In this document: in pieces, positions 25,101 through 36,200 of the stretch
Layout: the number at the start of each line of letters is the position of its first letter
Position numbering within the stretch: the first letter of the stretch is position 1
Assembly: GCA_964023205.1 (NCBI GenBank)
Contig: OZ026848.1
Span: forward strand, 29,933,912-29,997,911
Source: Lutraria lutraria
Lineage: Eukaryota; Mollusca; Bivalvia; Venerida; Mactridae
DNA: 64,000 nucleotides
Reading direction: 5' to 3'
The notes under the pieces: model-generated
Database searches by the model: none
Told to the model about the DNA's origin: nothing
Seen by the model: only the letters and a program-made list of their open reading frames with translations
Position numbers and translations under genes: made by a program

Positions 25101-28100
25101 AACAATCATAAGGAAATGATACAACATTATTTTAAACATTTTTTGACATAGATCCAAATATTTCTCGAATAACACATTTCGAATCTTGTAAAACGAAATT
25201 TTCACAAACAAACCAAAATTTCTAAATCTTGTTCAAACATACGTAGTTATTTTATTTGACTATTATTTCTTTACTTCATGATGCTTTACAACCGTACTGG
25301 TCTTGAATAAGGATCTTTGAATAACTAAACAAAACAGGGGAACTCCCAGATGGTCAATGTCACTATGTACTACGTCATCTGGAGATCCATTACAATTGGG
25401 CCTAAAAAAGGACTTGTGTATAAAATGTGTGGGCCAATTTCGCCTCGTATTATCTTATAGTGTTGGATCGATGGTCTAGTGGTAACGCGCTGGACAACCA
25501 ATAGAAAGGTCGTGGGTTCCACCTTTAGATATTTAAGGGACGCATTTTCAATGTCCGAATCTGAACTATCGAGGCAAGAATTGTTTTTAAGAAATTACAG
25601 GGGATGTGTATCGGTGTATAACACCAGCCACGATAAAGTACCAGGCAAAACTACATTTGTATTCGAAATACGAATATAGATATAAATGGCCAGTTCTGTA
25701 TCTTCTCTCTCCTCTCCCTCTGATGCGTCTCTGAAAAGACCATAGCTGTTGATTGGACCGTTAAACAACGAATCAATTAATAAGTTAACAGAACAGGAGA
25801 ACTCCAAGATCCATTCAATGGTCAATGTAACGTGGTAACTATGTCGGAGATCCTCAACCGTTCGTCTTGATGTATGAAACAAGTTTATCATATTCTCATG
25901 AACTATGTTTATATAAAGATTTGTCCTTAGGCTATCCGGCTTATTTTTAATTTACTAACAGAACGATCCATTGACGTCATTATATCGATGTATTTCTTAC
26001 GTCGACCGACTAATTTGTATTATCGTACGATCGATTAGAATTTTCGAACGATCAATTTTTTTTTCATTTTTCACTTTTTTTGTCTTGCCTAGTAATACTG
26101 ATGCAATTCTGTTTCTATTTGTATTAATTGTTGTTGTATTATCGAAAGATCGACAAGTAATATTATCGAACGATCGATTAGAATTATCGAACAATCGATT
26201 TTTATGATTGATTGATATTTCATTTCAGGAGTGAAGACATTTACCAATGAGTTTATAGCATATGGTGACTTGAAGGATCTAATTATTAATCGACAAAGTC
26301 TCACAAACTACACAGATTACTACGCCACATCAGACTGGTACTGGAAAGATGGTGACGTCATACTTAACATCACTGGTGACGTATTAAAAGGGGGATTTAT
26401 TTCCGTAAGTAATCGAATACTGTGAACCACGTGGTTGTTACACGTCATATTCATTTTGTTCTGCCACGTGTCAGGTGCACGCAATGGAAGACATACAAGT
26501 GTAGCTCTAGAATACGTATGGGCGATTTGGCGTGTATTCGGGGAAATGAAAGACACAGTTGTTTGCTTGATATGCAGTATTAAACCACTGCATCTGTGTA
26601 GAGAGTAAATAATTAGTCTCGCTTTATTGATAGGCCTACTGAGTGAAAGAAATATGTGTACTGCAATAGATCTACTTCTCTTCTTTGTGAATCAAAGGTA
26701 GTTTAAAATCAAACATTACCGACCCTCTCAATCAAGTCTGCGGACTATAGTCCATGTTTTTTGTGTTAATGGTCGCTCTGACCTTTAACGTACTGACCTC
26801 AAATCATTATATTATATAAGTCTATATGTGATGACCGACCTCCAAATCAAGTGTGAGGACCATAGTCCAGGATTTTGTGTCGAAGGTCACTATAATAGTA
26901 TTGTCCTTTGACGTACTGACATCAAAATCAATAGGGGTTGTCTACAATTAATGAACAACTTCCCAACCAAGTCTGGGGACCTTAGGGCAAATCGTTCTCT
27001 AGTTATTAGTCGGCCAAGGTTTGGTTACGGACGAATAATGATAAACCTATTTTGAGATAAAGTGTGAGTTAGGATCCATTATACCTTAACTGGCTAGGTC
27101 TTCATTCAACTTTAAAATAAACAACACACGCTTACGGTTATGTAAGAAAATAACTTGAAGAGTCCCTATTCATGCGCTGACTTTAGCGCATGCATTTTAA
27201 AACCTCAATACACCCATATTTATTTCGCTTGACTTAGTAGGCGATTCTTCAAGAAGTTGAGCTTAATTTCATTCACGAGAATCAAACGAACAACTGACCT
27301 GTTCGTATTAATCTTCTCAACACAAAAGCAAAATGAATGTTAAGTTTAAGGACACGGTAAACTTCTAAAAGCTGTCCTTCTCGCAAGATGAATTCATTTA
27401 ATTTATATCACCCATGTATGCTTTACCTCCGCGTTTTTCAAAACCTATTAAAAAGACCAATTGAGTCTTTTGAAATGTAAAGTAACTTTTTTGTTTGAAT
27501 GATTAATGTAACTTTCAAATATCTATCATGATAGATTGAGCCGTTAAAACTGGTTTTGTTTATAAATAAGACAGTAGTGTCATATAGGCAGGCACTTTCA
27601 TTGTTAATACACTCAGTATAATAGTTAGCACTTCAAACTATATGTAAGATTGTCTAAAAACATATACATAATCATGTAACCGGGCAGTCAGAAAGGTAGG
27701 GTTTAATAATACTAATATTTTAGAATCACTTTTATAAAACCAGAGTACTACTTTTCAGGGACTACTTTCATACACCATTTTTCCGAGTACTACTTTTCAG
27801 GAACTACTTATGAAGAACTATTTTAAAGCATTAATTTTCAGGACCTACTTTCAACGAACAACTTTCTGAGAAATGCCTTTCAGGTACTAGTTTTTACAAT
27901 TTTTTCAGGAACTGCTTGACAGGAACTAGTTTTCAATAACATCTTTACAAGAACTACTTTCGACAACAATTTTTAGGAAATATTTTTTCACTCCAGGAAA
28001 AGTCGGAGATTATCGCTACGTACGCACTATGTGGCTTTGCGAACTTTGGGTCAATTGGTATCTCGTTAGGATGTTTAGGTGCCTTAGCACCTATCAGAAA

Positions 28101-28753
28101 ATCTGAATTATCGAGGATGATTCTCCGCGCAATGATATGTGGGAACGTTGCCTGCTTCCTAACAGCTTGTATTGCAGGTAGGGTATCAACAACAGTTACT
28201 GATTTCCTTATATAACTTATCAATGTTAATCCCGACTGATGTGGTCGTCGTAAGTATAAAAGGAGAATACCAGTACATCGATTCCCTTCCGTTGAAAATT
28301 TGATTGGCCAAACGGTACAACGTGGCGTGCTGTTATGTAATTTTTTCAAGAGTGTGTTTTATTAACAAAGTCAGCAAAGTCCACTCGAAGTTTTTCTGTG
28401 ACAATAGATAGGGCAGTCTACTATCTAAGTTCTTTATTGGTAAACATTGCACAGTCTGCTCTTTTACTCAACTTTTTGAGTGAAATAAATAGTACAGTTA
28501 ACTTTCTAATACAAGTTTTGTATAATTGATAAATATAGCAGAGTCTACTCTAGTACAAGTTCTGTATTGTATCTCAATGACTTAGATAGGACAGTCTGTT
28601 CTCCAATTATAGTATTTGAGTGAAATGAATAGGCCAGTCTATTTACTAATTTAAGTATTTTATTTACAAAAAAGCACAACCTACTCGCCAACTATTTACT
28701 TTGTCGTGTATGTGTTTTTTTGTGTTCCAGGTCTCTTGTACAAACCATTCTGA
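16146..28753 (+). CDS. SLC28: SLC28 (CNT) concentrative nucleoside transporter, complete
   Basis: Thirteen coding exons: 16146-16217, 17379-17611, 18503-18676, 19285-19429, 20091-20282, 21656-21817, 22041-22166, 22760-22890, 23856-24024, 24772-24856, 26229-26404, 27997-28177 and 28731-28753. All have AG/GT borders, all phases match, and they join to 622 aa. CNT hallmarks: residues 210-260 ([12 protein letters not shown]...), the substrate-site region SMNESP (325-330), [33 protein letters not shown] (497-508) and [10 protein letters not shown] (568-577). The family moves nucleosides inward with Na+ or H+. The start ATG is the first in an exon whose acceptor is at 16100, so a 5' non-coding exon lies upstream. 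Oddities: M326 and N327 at the pocket, C581 in place of the second Gly of LGGL, and a very short C-tail. Human members are about 650-690 aa. Family assignment is certain; substrate preference is unknown. Confidence 0.95.
16252..16335 (+). repeat. tRNA-like SINE head
   Basis: CCGTGGTCGAGTGGTTAAT (A box) and AGTTCGAATCCCAC (B box) lie at tRNA spacing, with CTTCCG and AGGAAC at the ends that could partly pair. The acceptor stem is imperfect and the middle does not fold as a clear anticodon arm. It lies in the first coding intron, directly beside a hairpin-ended repeat. I call it tRNA-derived rather than a working tRNA gene. Confidence 0.5.
16333..16707 (+). repeat. Hairpin-ended interspersed element, short copy
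   Basis: It starts GAACAAGAGGGCCATTATGG and ends at GAACTTTGTGCTCTCGTGGGCTAAAA, with the internal GACGGCGGACATCACGCGATCACAATAGCT shared with the other copies. Most of the internal body is missing. It lies in intron 1 of the complete SLC28 gene. Confidence 0.7.
20868..21345 (-). repeat. Body fragment of the hairpin-ended element
   Basis: The reverse complement aligns to 12640-13370. Shared words include CTTTTGGTGATCAGA, GGAAACTGAACGATAGT and TTCGTAGGCGGAAGGTTAAT. It sits in intron 5 of SLC28. The ORFs across it are by-products of the repeat. Confidence 0.7.
21395..23735 (-). repeat. Cluster of four tRNA-headed SINE copies in SLC28 introns 5-8
   Basis: Separate minus-strand copies lie at 21395-21565, 22225-22500, 23200-23465 and 23535-23735. 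Each shows the ACACGCCTT..GTGATTTTCTTAA body word and, where complete, a terminal CCACTAGACCA..GATCA, which is the minus-strand tRNA-like A box. A run of eleven G at about 23251 sits in one tail. The coding exons at 21656, 22041 and 22760 lie between the copies and are untouched. Confidence 0.7.
24045..24240 (-). repeat. tRNA-headed SINE, second type
   Basis: Read on the minus strand it begins GTTGTCCAGTGGTTAGTGC (A box) and GGGTTTGATTCTCGG (B box) at tRNA spacing, and ends in an AAATAAATACTTG-type tail. A related tail occurs at 14118-14170. It lies just after the donor of SLC28 exon 9. Confidence 0.65.
24390..24650 (-). repeat. tRNA-headed SINE, third type
   Basis: The minus-strand head (CCAAGTGGTCATCG...CTAGCCCCTCACTACTGTGAG) and the body ACCGACCTTCCGTAAG are shared with 50090-50395. 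It is in intron 9 of SLC28. Confidence 0.6.
25461..25790 (+). repeat. tRNA-headed SINE, full-length plus-strand copy
   Basis: The head GATCGATGGTCTAGTGGTAACGCG (A box) and GGTCGTGGGTTCCACC (B box) is followed by a body with GTATCGGTGTATAACACC and a tail TTGATTGGACCGTTAAACAA. It is the duplicate of 147-345 and is less deleted. Confidence 0.75.
26700..27030 (+). repeat. Mollusc-type tandem repeat in SLC28 intron 11
   Basis: Three imperfect units of about 110 bases each carry CCAA(T)CAAGT.TG.GGACC.TAG and TTTGACGTACTGAC.TCAAA. Related pieces occur at 17825-17920 (inverted) and 62490-62730. No equivalent is seen in the upstream unit. Confidence 0.6.
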
Positions 28754-31700
28754 TGATCTGACACTTTCTGATACATTAAGTAAACAGAGACACAACTACA
28801 TTCGAAACCTTCACCATCAATACAAACGTGATTACTTACAGTAAAATTTTACTAATACGTGACTAATCGCGCCTATTGTATTTAACAATTATTTTTTCTA
28901 TGAACCTTGTATTTGGAAAATGTATGCGCATATCTGATAGTTTGCATAATATTATTCATACTTGCAATGTTCAATTGAAAAAAACTTGGATATTCAACCA
29001 GGCATTTTTTAAATATATGTACTTGTTTTATATAGACTATAGACTTTAAGTGAAGCATTTTACCAAATTTTATTCAATACATTGTTTTACAGTCCAATAC
29101 ATTACATTTGTAAGTTTGATATACGACATTGTTTACCATCTTAATATTCAAGTTCCCCGCCCACCTGGCCACCCGCTTAGCTTATTACGTTCAGCGCAAT
29201 GGTTAAATACATTGGATTCGTCAGTAAAAACCTGGGAATGGCGCATGCTATCTGTGATAATTTAATTAAAAAGACATGTGCTGTGTCTAAAGCTATATGC
29301 ACATTGTGTCTAAAGATATGTGTCATCCACCGCTGGTCATTCATGCTGAAAAAAATGGCAGTAACTTGCGTTAGCATTGGTACCGAATCCGGACAATTGG
29401 TCTATTCACGATACGCTGGTATATAAAAATGCAGTATACATATACATGTACTGTTCCAAACTGGCATCCAACCAGAACTATTTTTAAAAAATGTATTAAA
29501 AGGTCAAAGAATAACTGAAGAACTGTTGATAGCTCATCAGAAATCAATTACATAATATACAGAGGGTAAAGAACTGAGTTAGACACACAACGAAACTTTA
29601 AGATAAAGTGTAAACTTAGAAATAGAAGGGAATTAAAAGCTAAAACAAGCGTCCAATATCTTTGTGTAAACGATAAAGCAAAAATATTTATGGGTCCAAT
29701 CAGTGACGTGTAAAGGGAGGACGAAGTAATATAAGTTAATGTGCAAATTTTGTTTCTTTCCAAATGTTGACAATACTCGAGTTGTTTGAAAATAGGTGCC
29801 AGAAGGCGTTAATATTTTCAATGCGTCTTATGCATTTGTATCACATTAATTGCTTTATACTCGTATGACGATAATAAAAGGATCTTTTCAACTTTGAATA
29901 CAGGGAGTTATTTGAATATACCAAATGTATATGCCAGGAGGGATTGAAGTTAGGACAGGTATTCATACATACATTCATGTAATATGCACCTACTAAAAAA
30001 ATTTATTGTATTGATTCACATTTGTTCTAACCCGATTTACCACTTATAAACTTCCTAAGAGAACATAAAATGTAACGTTCACAAAAATATATGTTTTATG
30101 ATATTGTTTTCAATATTGCAAAAGGAAGTTTTATGCACTTGTATTTCTACATTTGAATTTTATTTTTTAACCGCTTACATATATATATTTTAGCAAATAA
30201 ACTTTGTATAACATTTATTTTATTGTTATGAATTGCATAACCTAGACCCAGCTGAAATATACACAGCTGTGAGTGCATGTACAACATTGGATAATATGCG
30301 TAAGAATGCCCAAGAGTTATTTTACTATGCTAAACACATGACCCTCCGAACGACAACTATCAAAGATATACAAGCTCTTCATTTCTCTTATCCCTAGATA
30401 ACAAGTTTTGTCAAAATTCTGAATTAAATTATACCATTGGCCAAGATAAGATCCAAGCACTCGACACATACTGGTCTACGGCTCATTAGAAGCATGAGAA
30501 GTCGGTGTCAGGATGTTTTTGACGCACGAGGACATCAGTCTCGATACCAAAAACAAAAGTTAGCACATTTGCGCATTTTCCTCAAAGTTTGTATTCCCCA
30601 CACATACCTATAAAATGTCAAATTTTGACCCTATCCTCATTTCGACACTCGTTACACTCGAATGATTCAATGTATGAATTACATATTGCACTCGTGATAT
30701 GCAGGTATCTTTGAAAATGACCAAAAATCATATTTTATGTATGTAATCCAAAATAGACGATAATGCCATACAGAATAAAAAGTGATCCTTATCAAATTTT
30801 GAGTAGTATATGAAGTTGTAGTCAACAAGATTGCTCAAAAAAATTTCTGGAGGGACTGGTGTGGCATCTTGAAACAATCCCAATTACCTAGTTCAACGTG
30901 GACCACATTTGTTAATCGAGGAAAGCCACTATGAAAACAGGTCACTGTTGTTTTACACAACACATAAGTCCCCTACCGGTTAGGACTTGAAAATGACTGG
31001 TTAGAGCAATCCTTATTAGGAGACAACATCATAAACCCGCACCAACAACAAATTTAAGAAATTATATCCACGAATGAATTAAAGAAAAGAAGCGGGGACT
31101 AAGTCACAAAACCGATGACTTAATTTAGGTTTCGTACTATTCAACATAATACCAGTGATATGTCTAAAAAATTGGATTTTGCTGCTTTATTTGGACTTTC
31201 CTGTTACCATAGCAGTCACAATTTTGACCCGCGGGAAAAAACAAACTGATTTACATAATCTTCCTATTACAACATATTCATATACCAAATTTGATCAGCC
31301 TAGCTTGAACAAAACTTTTGTAGTCATATTTTGACTATTAGAATCTACCGTTACAAATACGATTCGAAGAATCTCGTTCGACTGAAGTGTCTAAGGCCTA
31401 TAGTCCCCCATCGCTGGACGATCATCTAAATAAGTTGGTAGATACTTGCGAAGATCAATGTGTGTAGCAGTTCAAGTTTGGGCATGAGTCCGCTGGCATA
31501 GACAAGAATTACTATTGACATAGATGTTAAACATGAAAAGAAAATCCATTTGGTTATAGAGGTATTAAAATAACTTTTCTATATGCAACCATACAAACAG
31601 TTTTGTTACCTACATGACTAGAGACACTGCAAGTTTTCTTCCGATGATTCGCAAGCCTTCCGATGCAATTAGCCAAACGTAAGACATGTTTCCAAAATTT

Positions 31701-32374
31701 TGGCGGTAGTACTTTATGGTAGCCGTTTCAATACCTGATTGGACATGTCCGCCGTTTATCGTTCAGTTTATGAGGCCAGCTTGCACCGCGTTAACTTTCT
31801 TTTGAACAGGTTATAAAACTTGATATTGCTCCACGAGTTCAAAACTGATATCTTGACTTTTGAAATGTCTGAGTAAATTATCATCAGACAATAATGATAT
31901 TATTGATATTATTGATAAATTAGTCTGTCAACATACTAGTAATTGATCCAAACATGTATTCAAACACTAATCGGCTCTATGTTTTCAACCTAATTTAATG
32001 GAGATCTGAGCTGAGGGACTCGTTTCCAGATTCATCTTTAAGTCGTCTATTCTGTTTTGTTATAACCGGGGTTTTATTTATAGAACGAATAATCAACAGT
32101 GAATCATGCGTATCTTCCTCATTAATTGGGGTATAAATATTAATAACACATACGAAAATGCTTACGTTAAATGTACTCCATGATGTACAAGATGAAAATG
32201 CATGTTTGGTGATTGTTACATAATTATATGTTGATTGATTTTCACGACATTGTTCTCCATGGTACCTTCAAACCCATTGTTGAGTTCATGACCATTTTGA
32301 ACATTAAAGCAAGGTCAATGAACTTCTGATTCGTGACAGTCATGTTCAGGTCATGAAAATATTATCACTGTCTT
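28754..32374. other. Intergenic, SLC28 3' end to MFSD4-like B promoter
   Basis: It matches 5088-7123 with extra insertions. The counterpart of the 67-codon ORF begins at 29199 but is frameshifted after about 45 codons. Bases 30622-30813 are a dispersed repeat that recurs at 34392-34577. Bases 31117-32357 are unmatched in the upstream unit and have no recognisable gene. Confidence 0.6.
30622..30813 (+). repeat. About 190-bp dispersed repeat, copy 1
   Basis: This shares GACCCT.TCCTCATTTCGAC, ATGCAGGTATCTTTGAAAAT, ATGTATGTAATCCAAAAT and TTTGAGTAGTATAT with 34392-34577, at roughly 85% identity by eye. Neither copy exists at the equivalent place in the upstream unit. Confidence 0.8.
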
Positions 32375-32381
32375 TATAAAA
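32375..32381 (+). promoter_or_regulatory. Putative TATA box of MFSD4-like B, displaced
   Basis: TATAAAA in CTGTCTTTATAAAAAACAAG is the counterpart of 7124-7130. A hairpin-ended repeat begins immediately after it, so the distance to the ATG is 872 bases instead of 179. Confidence 0.35.
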
Positions 32382-32382
32382 A

Positions 32383-33063
32383 ACAAGAGGGCCACATTGG
32401 CCCTTTATCGCTCACCTGAGAACAAAGGCAAATAATTAATGACCAGGTAATAATTTTAGTTTCCATCTCGTAAAACTCATTTTTACGTAGATCAAAACCA
32501 ACAATAATGGTATAATACTGTTAAACAAGCTAAAACGTAGCAAATTTTCTAATCCAAGGGCCCATAACTCTTGAAGTTGTGGTCCGATTCCACCCATAAC
32601 TAAACTTGTCCAAATCCATAAGGTAATACACATCCATTGTAAATATGATTAGGATCGGTGAAAAAATGAAGGCGCTAGAGTGTAAACAAGCTAAAATATA
32701 GCAAATTTTCTAAGTCAAGGGCCCATAACTCTTGAAGATGTGGTCTGATTCCACCCATAATCGAACATGTCCAAGATCTTTTGGTTATACTCATTTACTG
32801 AAAATATCATTAGGATTTGTGAATAAATGAAGGCGCTAGAGTGTAAACAAGCTAAATATAGCAAATTTTGTAATTCAAGGGCCCATAACTCTAGAAGTTA
32901 TTGTCCAATTTTGTCCATAATCCAACTTAGCCGATACATTGTGAGTAAGTTTAATCACGATTCGTGAAAAGTTGCGGTTGCTAGAGTGTAAAACTAATTG
33001 TGGACGGACGCCGGACATTCAACGATCCTAAAAGCTCACCTGATGAATCAGGTGAGCTAAAAA
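32383..33063 (+). repeat. Hairpin-ended element inserted between TATA box and ORF of gene B
   Basis: The left end is AACAAGAGGGCCACATTGG. The right end is a perfect 12-bp-stem hairpin (AGCTCACCTGAT, two bases, ATCAGGTGAGCT, 33033-33058) followed by AAAAACAAG. Three internal units of about 165-175 bases start near 32537, 32700 and 32866, sharing GCAAATTTT.TAAT.CAAGGG and CCCATAACTCT. AAAACAAG lies at both junctions and may be target or element sequence. The ORF on the minus strand at 32436-32633 is not supported. Confidence 0.8.
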
Positions 33064-33252
33064 CAAGTAGCAAACACACGTAATGGATCAAACGTGCGTT
33101 TCAATTGTTTTTATCAAACTAATTAAGATTCGGCGCAACAAAACTATTCAACGTGAGCTTTATTTTTACATTCGAGATTGTTAACTTAAAGCTTCATTTC
33201 ATGTCAAAACAGCACAGTGAATTAACGTGTAAAGCAGGCTTGGTATATAGAA

Positions 33253-36200
33253 ATGGCCCTACATGAATTGGATAATAAAGAATCTAACGTTGGAATGGAT
33301 TCCAACGACAAACCAGAATCAAACATGACGAGTGCAGGTATCGCATCTACTGGGCCATTGACAACGTTCTTTGGAATGATTCGAAACAACAAGGCTTATC
33401 GTATGCGTTGTTTGCATACAGCATCAGTTGTATGGATGTTTATAACATTAGTAAGTTTATTTTTTAGCTCACCAGAGCACAAAGTGCTCATGGTAAGCTA
33501 TTGTGATCGCATGATGTCCGTCGTCTGTGCGTGCGTGCGTGCGTGCGTGTGTGCGTGCGTGTGTGTGTCAGTGCATAAACAATGGCTTTAAACAACAACT
33601 CCTTCATAACCAGTTAGCCAATTTCAACGAAACTTTACATGGATGTTCCTTTCATGAAGCTCTACCAAAGTTGTTAAAAAATAATTTCATTACAATTTCT
33701 GGTTGCCATGGCAAACAATAGGAAAAACTTAAAACATCTTCTTGTCCGAAACCACAGGACCTAGAGCTTAGATATTTGGTGTGTAGCATTGTCTAGTGGA
33801 CCTCTACCAAGTTTGTTCAAATTATTGCCCTGGGTCAAAATTGGCCCCGCCCCAGGGGTCACTTGATTTTACATAGACTTATATAGGAAAATTAAAAATC
33901 TTCTTGTAAGAAACTATAATGCCTAGATTTTAGATATTTGGTGTGTAGCATTGTCTACTGGGCCTCTACCGAGTTTGTTCAAATTATTGTCCAAGGGTCA
34001 AAATTGGCCCCGCCCCAGGGGTCACTTGATTTTATATAGACTTATACAGAGAAAATTAAAAATCTTCTTGTAAGAAACTACAGTGCCTGAACTTAGATAT
34101 TTGCTGTGTAGCATTGTCTAGTGGACCTCTACCGAGTTTGTTCAATTTATTGTCCTAGGTTCAAAGTTGGCCCCGCTTAAAGTGTCACTTGATTTTATAA
34201 AGACTTATATAGGGACATTTTAAAATCATCTTGTAAGAAACTACAATGCCTAGAGCTTGGATAGTTTGTGTGTAGCATTGTCTAGTGGACTTCTACCAAG
34301 TTTGTTCAAATTGTTGCCCTAGGGTTAAAATAGCCCCCGCCCCAGGGGTCACTTGATTTTACATAGACTTATATAGGGAAAATTTTAAAAAATTGACCCT
34401 GTCCTCATTTCGACGCTCGTTATACTCGAATGATTTAATGTATGGATTACATGTTGTACTCATGACATGCAGGTATCTTTGAAAATAACAAAAAATCATT
34501 TCTTATGTATGTAATCCAAAATGGACGCTAACACCATACAGAACAAAACGCGATCCTTATTATTTGAGTAGTATATTATATTTTATATTTGTTTCATTTC
34601 AGGGCCTTCTGGTATCTATGGTTGGTGGAGCATTCCCCGATTTACGACTGATTATTCAGAAAGACTTGGAGACAGCTTCGTGGATATTTACGACGAATGC
34701 TATTGGTCACGTGGTTGGTGCATTTGTTGTTGGTGTTATGTTTGACAGGTACCGTTTATGTTTATCTGTTGTTTAACGGCTCATTCGACTGTTCATTTCA
34801 GAGTCACCAAAGGAGGTAGAAGGAGAACCGGGCATTTATATATCTTCTCTAATTTCGAGAAGTTTTTCTGCCCAATGTAAAGCAGCGATACAAGCCTCAC
34901 TCCTGCCCTGTGAGTTTCTTAACACAGTACTTGACTCTGTAGTAAGCATGGACACACTGAAAATCATCCCTGAAATAACGAAAGGCGGAGCCGAAATTCT
35001 AATCCACGACCTTTCGTTTAGTAGAACAGCGCCTTACCACTAAACCACCTATCACTCCCCGGTGGGTTTATATGTGACAAATTCAATGCTTAAAAAGTCG
35101 TTGGAATTTGAAATAAAGACAGACTATGCTTGCATTTATGAACATGTATATTTCAAAGTAGCCATCTTACATAACCGAGCTGAACCTTAGGTAATTACTG
35201 AACATTATTCTTTTCAGACTGAATCGTCTTTTAGTTATGATCGGTGTCACTGTACTGAATGGAGTTTCTTTTATCATATATCCCTGGTGTAGTACGTTCC
35301 CAACTATGTTAGTTATTTCTTTCATCAACAGCTTGTTTGGTGGAGGGATGAATTGTTGTAAGTAAAACCCTTATACTTTTAGACAGTATTTATACACGAA
35401 CTGTTGCGGTCTCAATCTTCTTTTAACACATGGTGTAAATGGAATAGCGTTTTGCATGTAACAAGTAAAACAAGAAAGATGTGGACGTTGCAGTGTTTCC
35501 TTCGTCGAACAATAAAGATATTTCAGCCACTTTGGACCAAATCGATCATGATTATAATAACGATTCAAAATTATTTAAATCAATAGATTATGCATGATGT
35601 TCTAGAGCTTTTTGCTAGATCAATAGTTTGAATGAATGAGTATTAATCCTTTTGTAGGTGGAAACGCACATGTTGCATCAATTTGGGGAACTGCATCGGC
35701 ACCATTCATGCAAGCTATCCACTTCGGCTTTAGTTTTGGTGGATTTATCGGACCTTTGATTGCAGGGCCATTTATTGCACAAAAAACATGCATCCTTCAA
35801 AATACGACAATAATCAACACGACATCTACTCCTAATGCTTCCAACGAATGTGTAGAAGTTTATGGCGAGACCCATGTTCAATACGCATTCCTAATTTCAG
35901 GAGCAATCAGTTTATCTGCCGCTCTGCCTTTTGTAATAATGTACTGTTTGCCAACACATTATAATGCGTACGTCTTTACCCCATTTCAAGACGCAGATGT
36001 TCGTGATAACAAAGAAACCATTGATAAATTACCAGTTCTATCACTTGTTAAGAAGGTTTTATTTGTTACATTATTGATGTTATTGATAAGTAACTATGCA
36101 TGTCTTGAAGCACGATTTTCAACTTTATTGACAACTTTTCTGTCGGACTATTTGGATTGGTCCACATCTATTGGTTTACATCTAACTTCCTTATTCTGGG

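Noticed and set aside
26089..26194. CRISPR-like array of ATCGAACGATCGATT words
   Set aside because: Irregular spacing, short degenerate units, eukaryotic intron; a simple-sequence expansion.
27954..28349. 131-codon minus-strand ORF
   Set aside because: It is the reverse shadow of SLC28 exon 12 and its flanks.
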